Virus record (IMG/VR): IMGVR_UViG_3300047481_000243
Location: 1 to 29,505 of that record
Source: a virus
Length of the DNA stretch: 29,505 nucleotides
Direction: 5' to 3' (one strand)
In this document: piece after piece, positions 6,561-13,262 of the stretch
Layout of the letters: each line of letters starts with the position of its first letter
Numbering within the stretch: position 1 is the stretch's first letter
Notes under the pieces: model-generated
Databases searched by the model: none
What the model saw: the letters and a program-made list of their open reading frames with translations, nothing else
What the model was told of the DNA's origin: nothing
Made by a program: the position numbers and the translations under genes

Positions 6561-7345
6561 AATATCAAGTTGTAATCCCTTCTTATCAAAGAGCAGAGAT
6601 TTGCCGAGATCAAACCCTAGCCACATTAGAAAGACTTAAAGTAGATAAAAGCAAGATACATGTCTTTGTCGCCAACGAACAACAGAAAGAACTTTACAGT
6701 TCTGTATTAAAAGACGAGTATCAAATTATCGTAGGTGTTCGTGGTATTTCTAGTCAGCGTAAGTTTTACCACAACTGGTTTCCAGAAAATGAAAGATTAA
6801 TCAGTATTGACGATGACCTAGCAGATTTACTAGAATTAGGAGACAAGAAACTGGTACCAACACGGTACCAATTGGACGAAATAGCAGAAGTAGGATTTTC
6901 CGTAGCAGAAGCCCAACAAGCGAGGCAATGGGGTATCAACCCAACCATGAACCATTTCTTTCTCAAGAATCATATTTCCGTAGGATTAAGATATATTTGT
7001 GCCAACTTTATGGGATCTTACGCCAAAGACTGGATATTCACAGACCCCAACAGAAGAATGACCAATACAGGAGAAGACCATCACAGCACTCTTAGAGGAT
7101 TTACTAGATATGGCGCAGTAGTTAGACTAGAGTATCTATGTCCAAAGACTAAGTATTTTGCGAAGGGTGGAATAGATGCTTGCGTGGTTGAAGATGGGCA
7201 AACTAGAGCCCAAAGACATGCCGAAGAACTTTCTGTTGTTCAATCACTATTTCCAGATATCTCATCAATACAAGTCAAAGCAGGTGGCGTAGTTAATCTT
7301 AGATTGAAGCCGATTACCTTTAACAAGATACCGAGGGATATATGA
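6557..7345 (+). CDS. TET-associated-type glycosyltransferase (TAGT-like)
   Basis: A 262-residue protein with a GT-A-like layout: KYQVVIPSYQRAEICRDQTL at the N-terminus, a strand IHVFVAN at 34-40, GVRGISSQRKFY at 60-71, and the metal/nucleotide-sugar acidic motif SIDDDL (Asp85-87). A second conserved block is GEDHHSTLR (172-180). This order matches the glycosyltransferases described beside TET/JBP oxygenases in phages and fungi. It would transfer a sugar to the hydroxymethylated base made by the upstream enzyme. It starts at TTG 6557, overlapping the dioxygenase stop in a TTGA junction, so both should be made together. Sugar donor unknown. Confidence 0.82.
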   Translation: MKYQVVIPSYQRAEICRDQTLATLERLKVDKSKIHVFVANEQQKELYSSVLKDEYQIIVGVRGISSQRKFYHNWFPENERLISIDDDLADLLELGDKKLVPTRYQLDEIAEVGFSVAEAQQARQWGINPTMNHFFLKNHISVGLRYICANFMGSYAKDWIFTDPNRRMTNTGEDHHSTLRGFTRYGAVVRLEYLCPKTKYFAKGGIDACVVEDGQTRAQRHAEELSVVQSLFPDISSIQVKAGGVVNLRLKPITFNKIPRDI

Positions 7346-7959
7346 GTTTACAGACAAGAGAAGGCACAACAGACCTAGATACTGTTAAGTCTATTGGTCA
7401 ATACAAGTCTTGCCCGATACCAAAAGATTCAGTCATCTTAGATATTGGTGGACACATTGGAACTTTTACCACTTGGGCAGTTGAGCAGGGCGCAGGTAAA
7501 GTTGTAGCCTATGAACCCGAACCAGATAATTTTCGTATGCTAACTTTGAACACAGCCGGAATGCCTGTTGAACTTAATAACAAAGCCGTTACCCAAGACG
7601 GCAGAGATGTAGCACTTCATGTTAAGACTTCAGGTCACACTGGTGGACACAGCATTATTTTCAATGGTCCAACTAGACAAGACATGATAGTGCCAAGCGA
7701 TAGATTTATTGATATTGTTAATAGAGTGCAGCCAGTTGTTATTAAGATAGACTGCGAAGGGGCGGAATACGAGTTTGGTCTACCAGATACCCTACCCGAC
7801 TCAGTTCGCTACATAACTATGGAGATACACCTAAACCGAAAAGATTTCAGAGAAAATCTTGCGCCCAAGATGATAGAAGCCTTCAAGAGTTGGACACCAA
7901 TTAAGCCTCCAAGAATTACTCCGAAAGGCTGGCAAACAACAGTAGTTTGGGGTAGGTAA
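7342..7959 (+). CDS. FkbM-family SAM-dependent methyltransferase
   Basis: The 205-residue protein has a Rossmann-like SAM-binding core: motif I VILDIGGHIGTFT (Gly36, Gly37, Gly40), AYEPEPDNF at 56-64 with the ribose-binding acidic residue, and the FkbM hallmark IKIDCEGAE (134-142). FkbM enzymes O-methylate sugars and related hydroxyls. The gene overlaps the glycosyltransferase by 4 bases (ATGA) and ends against the terminase small subunit. The natural inference is that it methylates the sugar placed on the phage base, which would be a third step of modification. Methylation of a surface glycan is the alternative. Confidence 0.85.
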   Translation: MSLQTREGTTDLDTVKSIGQYKSCPIPKDSVILDIGGHIGTFTTWAVEQGAGKVVAYEPEPDNFRMLTLNTAGMPVELNNKAVTQDGRDVALHVKTSGHTGGHSIIFNGPTRQDMIVPSDRFIDIVNRVQPVVIKIDCEGAEYEFGLPDTLPDSVRYITMEIHLNRKDFRENLAPKMIEAFKSWTPIKPPRITPKGWQTTVVWGR

Positions 7960-8444
7960 TGACAGATGCCGTAGTCAAGAAGGGTCGGAAGAGCAAGTTA
8001 GATAAAGACCGACAAGATAAACTACTCAAAGCCATACGAGTAGGCAACGATAAGAAAGTAGCCTGTGCTCTTGCTGGTATCTCCGAAGCAACTCTTTATA
8101 GATGGTTAGAACAGTCAAAAGAGAAGAACGCAACTGAGCAATTAAGAGAGTTTCGAGAGTCGTTTGAGCGTGTTGAAGCAGAAGCAGAAGTATTGAAAGT
8201 ATCTAGAATTGCCCAAGCAGCAGATAACGGAAGATGGCAAGCAGCAGCATGGTGGCTAGAAAGAAAATACCCAGAGCGTTGGGCGCAACAGACTAAGATA
8301 AAGGCAGAGTTGTCAGGACCTGATGGCAGACCAATAGCAATCAGTGTTGAAGAGGCAAGAAAGATAGTTCTAGAAATGCTAAACGAAGGAGAAGGTAGTG
8401 GGCTTATCACTGAAGGAGAAAGTCCAGAAGTTATCCAAGAGTGA
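7959..8444 (+). CDS. terS: Terminase small subunit
   Basis: A 161-residue protein with a basic N-terminus and a helix-turn-helix (about residues 22-50: KAIRVGNDKKVACALAGIS, ATLYRWL). A helical segment for oligomerisation follows, with WWLERKYPERW near 108-118, a pattern common in small terminases. It recognises phage DNA at packaging initiation and hands it to the large subunit, whose gene overlaps its 3' end by 47 bases. The start ATG overlaps the stop of the methyltransferase gene (TAATG). Confidence 0.85.
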   Translation: MTDAVVKKGRKSKLDKDRQDKLLKAIRVGNDKKVACALAGISEATLYRWLEQSKEKNATEQLREFRESFERVEAEAEVLKVSRIAQAADNGRWQAAAWWLERKYPERWAQQTKIKAELSGPDGRPIAISVEEARKIVLEMLNEGEGSGLITEGESPEVIQE

Positions 8445-9780
8445 GAAAGAGAATTGGCTTGCAACATTATCTGAGCCAGTGCTTCAAGAACTACATAAAT
8501 CGCCTTGGTGGTTTATTGGTAGACCTGAACAACAAGAACCCGAAGGTGATTGGTTCATTTGGTTAATTCTTTCTGGTCGTGGTTGGGGTAAAACTAGAAC
8601 AGGAGCAGAGTGGCTTGCTCGTAAAGTAATTGAAAATCCTAAAACCAAAGATGGAGTAGCAACACAATGGGCTATTGTCGCACCAACCTTCAAAGACGCA
8701 AAGAGTATCTGCGTAGAAGGACCAAGCGGATTACTTAAAGCCCTACAACACAATGGATTGCAGAACGAAAAGGATTATATCTATAACAAATCTTCACATA
8801 AAATTGATTTCACTAGTGGAGCAAGAATACATACTTTTGGTGCAGACTCTCCAGATACAGGTCGTGGTCTTAACCTTTCAGGTGCTTGGCTAGACGAATT
8901 AGCATCATGGCAATATCCATACGAATCATGGACAGAAGGATTAGCACCAGCATTGCGTATTGGTGAAAGACCAAGAGTAGTAGTGACCACTACACCCAAA
9001 CCAATAAAGTTAATTCGTGAGTGGGTTAGTAGAGCAGACGGCTCAATAAACTTAACTAGAGGTAGCACATTTGATAATGCTAAGAACCTTTCAGGGAACG
9101 CATTGAAAGAATTAAGAAGCCGATATGAAGGAACTAGAACTGGGCGACAAGAACTTTATGGTGAAATACTTGAACAGGCTGAGGGAGCATTGTGGATAAG
9201 AAACTGGATAGAAGATACAAGAATTAGTCTTGATAACTTACCTAAACTCACAAGAGTTGTGGTAGGTATAGACCCTGCCGTAACAAGTGGTGAAAACTCT
9301 GATGAAACAGGAATTGTTACCTGCGGTATTGGTGTAGATAAACATTTCTATGTTTTATCTGATGATACCCTGCGAGCAACACCTAATGAATGGGGCAAGC
9401 GAGCACTTCAAGCATATACAAGATGGAGAGCAGACAGAATAATTGCGGAAGTGAATAATGGCGGAGACATGGTTGCTATGGTTATACAACAGGTAGATAG
9501 AAGTGCGCCAGTCAAGAAAGTTCATGCGACACGAAATAAATCTACAAGAGCAGAACCAATATCAGCACTCTATGAACAAGGTAGGGTTCACCATGTAGGA
9601 GGCTTTCCACAGTTAGAAGACCAAATGGTTCTTTGGACACCAGACTCTAGGACATCACCAGATAGATTAGATGCTTTAGTTTGGGCACTAACAGAATTAA
9701 GTGGTAATTATCAAACACTGGCAGGAACAGTTCCCCTATCGCTCACCCAAATCAATGACTGGTCTATACCGAGAATGTAA
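8398..9780 (+). CDS. terL: Terminase large subunit
   Basis: The 460-residue packaging ATPase-nuclease has Walker A at 59-66 (SGRGWGKT), Walker B with the catalytic Glu at 164-167 (WLDE), and coupling motif VVVTTTPKP near 193-201. The RNase H-like nuclease follows, with Asp292 (VGIDPA), Glu351 (AEVNNGGD) and Asp422/Asp425 (PDRLDAL). All key residues are intact. The start is GTG 8398 inside the small-subunit gene, which has a GAAGG just upstream; this long overlap suggests coupled translation. It resembles terminases of the Terminase_6 group. Confidence 0.95.
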   Translation: MGLSLKEKVQKLSKSEKENWLATLSEPVLQELHKSPWWFIGRPEQQEPEGDWFIWLILSGRGWGKTRTGAEWLARKVIENPKTKDGVATQWAIVAPTFKDAKSICVEGPSGLLKALQHNGLQNEKDYIYNKSSHKIDFTSGARIHTFGADSPDTGRGLNLSGAWLDELASWQYPYESWTEGLAPALRIGERPRVVVTTTPKPIKLIREWVSRADGSINLTRGSTFDNAKNLSGNALKELRSRYEGTRTGRQELYGEILEQAEGALWIRNWIEDTRISLDNLPKLTRVVVGIDPAVTSGENSDETGIVTCGIGVDKHFYVLSDDTLRATPNEWGKRALQAYTRWRADRIIAEVNNGGDMVAMVIQQVDRSAPVKKVHATRNKSTRAEPISALYEQGRVHHVGGFPQLEDQMVLWTPDSRTSPDRLDALVWALTELSGNYQTLAGTVPLSLTQINDWSIPRM

Positions 9781-9793
9781 TGGAGGTTAAATT

Positions 9794-10087
9794 ATGAACG
9801 ACCCAAGAGATATTGCTTCATATGCTGCCGATCTGGTAACAGGAGATAGACAAGATTCATACGGACACCCACTTGATGATTTCACGAGAGCAGGAAAGAT
9901 ATGGGAAGCAATACTTGGAGTGAGGGTTACAGCAGAGCAGGTAGCACTATGTATGGTTGGAATTAAAATTAGCAGACAAACGAATACACCCAAGTTAGAT
10001 AATGTTGTTGATGGTATAGGATATTTCTTGACATTGGGTATGATTCAAGAAGAAAGGGCAATGAGAGATAGCCATGAAAGTTTTTAA
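9794..10087 (+). CDS. DUF6378-like phage protein
   Basis: A 97-residue helical protein with the pattern A[15 protein letters not shown], then [17 protein letters not shown], and [12 protein letters not shown]. These blocks match the DUF6378 family, found in many tailed phages and of unknown function. GGAGG lies before ATG 9794. It follows the terminase by 13 bases and overlaps the next short ORF by 14. Confidence 0.75.
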   Translation: MNDPRDIASYAADLVTGDRQDSYGHPLDDFTRAGKIWEAILGVRVTAEQVALCMVGIKISRQTNTPKLDNVVDGIGYFLTLGMIQEERAMRDSHESF

Positions 10088-10205
10088 GGGAATAACAGAT
10101 AATTGGGGATTAGCAATACAATTCCACAGTTGGGATAAAAGTATAACTATTCAGTTTGTGCGTTTCTACATTATTTTCGTAGCCCATAAGTGGTGGAAAA
10201 ACTAA
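10074..10205 (+). CDS. 43-aa hypothetical protein
   Basis: A short ORF starts at ATG 10074 inside the end of the DUF6378-like gene, behind GAGAGATAG. It encodes 43 aromatic- and basic-rich residues ([20 protein letters not shown] at the start). Its last four bases overlap the end of the convergent minus-strand gene. It fills an otherwise empty gap, which favours a real gene, but there is no homology support. I see no bidirectional terminator at this junction. Confidence 0.45.
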   Translation: MKVFKGITDNWGLAIQFHSWDKSITIQFVRFYIIFVAHKWWKN

Positions 10206-10393
10206 TCGTCCCATGGTCCTTCTTTGAATAATATACTTGCGTCATTTTCTTCAAGTAGGGCATCAAACAACTCATCGGGTTCTAAAGTTTTAATATGCCC
10301 ACCCTTGAAATAAATCCAAATAGATACACACAAAGCAGTAACACTAAACATAAAAGCAAAGATACTTAAAATTAAAGACACCCAACTAACCAT
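10202..10393 (-). CDS. Small single-pass membrane protein
   Basis: A 63-residue minus-strand protein with one hydrophobic segment (about residues 4-29, SLILSIFAFMFSVTALCVSI) followed by a basic and then an acidic cytoplasmic-type tail. Its ATG overlaps the stop of the upstream Gp88-like gene by 8 bases, so the two form an operon. It could be a holin-like or superinfection-exclusion protein by size alone, but nothing specific supports that. Confidence 0.65.
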   Translation of the reverse strand: MVSWVSLILSIFAFMFSVTALCVSIWIYFKGGHIKTLEPDELFDALLEENDASILFKEGPWDD

Positions 10394-11102
10394 GACTAAG
10401 TTTCCTTTCTTTCAATTGATCTCTTTCCGTCTGTAACTCTGAAAAAGTACGCCTGTTCATTTTCTTATTAAAGTGTTTTATATTATTAGCAGGTATGCCT
10501 ATCTTAGTTGTGGGTAATGTTATTGCCAATAAATCAGAAGCCTCTTGGTTCATATATCCTGCGTCAAGTATTGCAGCATCGTCAGGGAACACATCGGCAT
10601 GGCGATCAAGTTCTTTGTTAATCAAGTGGTCTTCCTTACCACCCATAGAATATAAGTATCGAAAGTTTTCAGGACAGTTAGGTTCTACCAATTTCTTGAA
10701 ACGACTAACCTCTTTCGTGTAGGCATAGAAATTTACTTCAGGAGTTTGCCGAGCAATATCCACCCAAGCAAGGAGATAATCGTCGCTGTAAAAATCTCCA
10801 GAATCGTGTATCCTGACATGCTTTCCTTTCATTTTCTTTTGCTGAACCTCAAGTAGCATTTGTGCTTTCCACTCTTCAAGGTGGTATAGAGTATATTCTA
10901 AATTCTTAATATGCCTACTTTTTACATTACTAAAAAGATAAGTACCATTTCTAGCATAACAGAACGAAGCACAAGCCCCTGCGCTTGGGCAAACATTAAA
11001 ATTAGTTCCGTCTGTTAGTTTTATAGCAAAGGCAGGTAAACTCCAGTTATAGATACCGTCAGGTCTTAATTCACTATTTTGCGACAATAGTTTCTTAAAC
11101 AT
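10386..11102 (-). CDS. Gp88-family protein
   Basis: A 238-residue minus-strand protein. It has a Cys-rich block VCPSAGACASFCYARNGTY, then RHIKNLEYT, VRIHDSGDFYSDDY and FYAYTKEV. This order matches the Gp88 family known from actinobacterial phages and actinobacteria. The Cys pattern suggests a metal or iron-sulfur site. Its function is not established. I place the start at ATG 11102-11100 because GGGAGGG lies a few bases upstream on that strand; the frame is open for 32 further codons, but that extension would cross the divergent plus-strand gene. It is oriented against the rest of the genome, so it is probably expressed at a different time. Confidence 0.8.
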   Translation of the reverse strand: MFKKLLSQNSELRPDGIYNWSLPAFAIKLTDGTNFNVCPSAGACASFCYARNGTYLFSNVKSRHIKNLEYTLYHLEEWKAQMLLEVQQKKMKGKHVRIHDSGDFYSDDYLLAWVDIARQTPEVNFYAYTKEVSRFKKLVEPNCPENFRYLYSMGGKEDHLINKELDRHADVFPDDAAILDAGYMNQEASDLLAITLPTTKIGIPANNIKHFNKKMNRRTFSELQTERDQLKERKLSHG

Positions 11103-11113
11103 TAATCCCTCCC

Positions 11114-11151
11114 TTGACCAAGTAGTCACTTCATACCCTACACTATTAGAT
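11114..11151 (+). promoter_or_regulatory. Candidate promoter giving a leaderless transcript
   Basis: The 49-base gap between divergent genes has TTGACC at 11114-11119 and TACACT at 11139-11144 (19-base spacer), seven bases before ATG 11152. No Shine-Dalgarno precedes that ATG. Transcription would start at or next to the start codon, as in the leaderless mRNAs common in actinobacteria. The -35 box abuts the ribosome binding site of the minus-strand Gp88-like gene. Confidence 0.45.
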
Positions 11152-11340
11152 ATGAACGGAATTGTCATCAAAGAACTTGACCGAGCATTAAAGCGCACTC
11201 GGGAGAGAATGTTGTCTTATTCCGACACCGAAATCAAGCAAATAGAAGGGTTATTAACGGCAGCAACACTGGCTACCTCGCTTGAAAAATACAGTCGTGA
11301 AATAGAAGCCATGAAAATAAAACAGCCAGAGTTGGTATGA
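11152..11340 (+). CDS. 62-aa helical hypothetical protein
   Basis: A short, charged, helical protein (MNGIVIKELDRALKRTRERM at the start). It is the first plus-strand gene after the divergent region and ends three bases before the WhiB-like gene. There is no Shine-Dalgarno upstream, but a promoter-like pair sits at the right distance for a leaderless mRNA. No family recognised. It may partner the WhiB-like regulator. Confidence 0.6.
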   Translation: MNGIVIKELDRALKRTRERMLSYSDTEIKQIEGLLTAATLATSLEKYSREIEAMKIKQPELV

Positions 11341-11343
11341 ATT

Positions 11344-11688
11344 TTGTTGAACCGCTACCCAGAGTTTGATGGCTCTCAATTATGTGCACAAACAGACCCA
11401 GACCTTTGGTTCCCAACAGCAGATAGACAGACAGGTAGAGTAGCAAAAACTCTTTGTTCAAAGTGTTTATGGGTAAAAGATTGCTTAAATTACGCATTAC
11501 AGAACGATGTTACTGGAATATGGGGCGGTAAAACAGAAAGAGAGAGAAGTGGTATTCGAAAGAAACTCAAAATAAAAGCCGAGCCAATATACCTTGACGC
11601 TTTGTTTGCGCCTTCACAGAGGGGTAAAGTAGGAGCAGGCAGGTATAATGAGGAAGTAGATGAGGTGACTGATGACCGAGTTTCGTAA
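11344..11688 (+). CDS. WhiB-like iron-sulfur transcription regulator
   Basis: A 114-residue protein with the four WhiB cysteines: Cys14, Cys38-x2-Cys41 and Cys47 (LCAQTDPDLWFP, CSKCLWVKDC), then the conserved turn GIWGG at 58-62 and a basic segment TERERSGIRKKLK. This is the full WhiB signature. Such proteins bind a 4Fe-4S cluster, interact with the actinobacterial sigma factor, and are found only in actinobacteria and their phages, so it is the best host marker in the window. Phage versions can repress host whiB genes or help superinfection exclusion. Start TTG 11344 (TTG 11347 equally possible). Confidence 0.9.
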   Translation: MLNRYPEFDGSQLCAQTDPDLWFPTADRQTGRVAKTLCSKCLWVKDCLNYALQNDVTGIWGGKTERERSGIRKKLKIKAEPIYLDALFAPSQRGKVGAGRYNEEVDEVTDDRVS

Positions 11689-11857
11689 ATGGGATAGTCC
11701 GCTTAGCCCATTAGCACAACTAGCAACAGCACTACATGAAATGTTTACCTCTTTGGTGGCTTCTGGCTTCACAGAGAACCAAGCACTATACATAACGAGT
11801 AAGATGATAGTAAGGGAAGATGACTTTGATGATATTACCGATGATACGGATAGGTGA
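11672..11857 (+). CDS. 61-aa hypothetical protein
   Basis: A small protein starting at ATG 11672, overlapping the WhiB-like gene by 17 bases, with GAGGTGA upstream. The middle (LATALHEMFTSLVASGFTEN) is helical and could be amphipathic; the C-terminus is strongly acidic. It ends seven bases before the portal gene. Some phages carry similar short proteins just before the portal; function unknown. Confidence 0.6.
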   Translation: MTEFRKWDSPLSPLAQLATALHEMFTSLVASGFTENQALYITSKMIVREDDFDDITDDTDR

Positions 11858-11864
11858 AATGTAA

Positions 11865-13241
11865 ATGCCAAAGAGACCCGACTTAACAGAAATTGGTACC
11901 ACTGGTTTAAGAAGAACTGGTGGAACAGTTTATGAAGAATTCTTAGTATCACTGCGTGGTCGTCGTGGCGCAAAAGTTTATCGTGAAATGTCTGAGAACG
12001 ATCCAGTAATTGGCTCAATTCTTTACGCCATAGAAAAGATTATTCTAAGACTTGAATGGACTGTTGAACCAGTCAGCGATAAGGAAGAAGATAGAGAAAC
12101 AGCAGAGTTTATAGAGCAGTGCTTGTATGACATGAGTGATTCATGGGATAGCACTATATCTTCAATTTTATCTATGTTAGTTTATGGATATGCTTTCCAT
12201 GAAATAGTTTACAAAATACGAGATGGTATGGCAACAGATGACCCTACTCGTAGATCAAATTTCAGTGACGGAAAAATAGGTTGGCGTAAATGGCCAATTA
12301 GAGCACAAGAGACACATAACAACTGGCTGTTTGATGCTGATGGTGGTATTCAAGGATTTGAACAGATTGATCCCTATGGTGCTGGCATACATAGAATACC
12401 TATCGACAAAGCATTACTGTTTAGAACAACAACACAGAAGAATAATCCAGAAGGTAAATCATTATTAAGAACTGCTTATCGCCCATGGTATTTTAAGAGA
12501 CGCATTGAAGAAATGGAAGCAATCGGTATAGAAAGAGATTTAGCAGGACTACCTATTGCTTACATACCACCAGAATATTTAAGTTCTACCGCAACAGCAG
12601 ACCAACAAGCAGTGAAAGACAGCATTGTTAGCATTGTTCAAAATGTAAAAAGAAATGAACAAGAAGGTGTTGTATTTCCATTAGTATTTGACGACAGAGG
12701 TAATAAGATGTTTTCGCTAGAGTTACTGAACTCTGGTGGATCAAGGCAATTTGATACAGATAAAGTTATATCAAGATATGACCAAAGAATTGCCATGTCT
12801 GTTTTATCAGACTTTATTTTATTAGGTCATGAAAGAGTTGGTTCATTTGCTTTGGGTAGCAGCAAGATTGATTTATGGACAATGGCAGTTGAGGCTATCT
12901 GTAAATCTATTGCCGAAACAATTAACTATCATGCCATACCTCGCTTACTTAAAATGAATGGTATGAAAATTGGAAGCACTCCTGAATTAACTTATTCAGA
13001 TGTCAGCCATGTTGATTTGACCGAGATAGCAGATTATGTAGCCAAACTAACAACTGCTGGTGTAATTACTCCAGACGAAGATATGGAAGAGTATCTACGA
13101 GGTCTTGGTGGTCTACCTATGGCTAGTCGCAAAGATAATGATTTAGACTTTGGACAAGAAACTGAAGAGCCAGAAGCAGATAGAGGTAGCGAAGAGCCAG
13201 CATTAGACACAAAAGAACCATACGATGGCGATGACGACTAG
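11865..13241 (+). CDS. Portal protein
   Basis: The 458-residue protein has the portal pattern EMSENDPVIGSILYAIEKI near 42-60, RLEWTVEP after it, then MLVYGYAFHEIVYK and WPIRAQETHNNW. A conserved RTAYRPWYFKRRIEEMEAIG helix region and FILLGHERVGSF follow. It resembles the DUF935/Mu gp29 type of portal. It would form the dodecameric ring at the capsid vertex through which DNA passes. The acidic C-terminal tail is typical. A MuF-type head protein follows, the usual gene order. Confidence 0.85.
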   Translation: MPKRPDLTEIGTTGLRRTGGTVYEEFLVSLRGRRGAKVYREMSENDPVIGSILYAIEKIILRLEWTVEPVSDKEEDRETAEFIEQCLYDMSDSWDSTISSILSMLVYGYAFHEIVYKIRDGMATDDPTRRSNFSDGKIGWRKWPIRAQETHNNWLFDADGGIQGFEQIDPYGAGIHRIPIDKALLFRTTTQKNNPEGKSLLRTAYRPWYFKRRIEEMEAIGIERDLAGLPIAYIPPEYLSSTATADQQAVKDSIVSIVQNVKRNEQEGVVFPLVFDDRGNKMFSLELLNSGGSRQFDTDKVISRYDQRIAMSVLSDFILLGHERVGSFALGSSKIDLWTMAVEAICKSIAETINYHAIPRLLKMNGMKIGSTPELTYSDVSHVDLTEIADYVAKLTTAGVITPDEDMEEYLRGLGGLPMASRKDNDLDFGQETEEPEADRGSEEPALDTKEPYDGDDD

Positions 13242-13262
13242 AAACGCAGAGCGTTATTAGTT

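Noticed and set aside
6850-6872. Two close GGTACC palindromes in the glycosyltransferase gene
   Set aside because: They are two 6-bp palindromes within coding sequence, explained by codons and with no further symmetry.
11103-11198. Longer N-terminus for the Gp88-like protein (start at 11198)
   Set aside because: It would cross the divergent region and the first codons of the plus-strand gene, while ATG 11102 has GGGAGGG immediately upstream.
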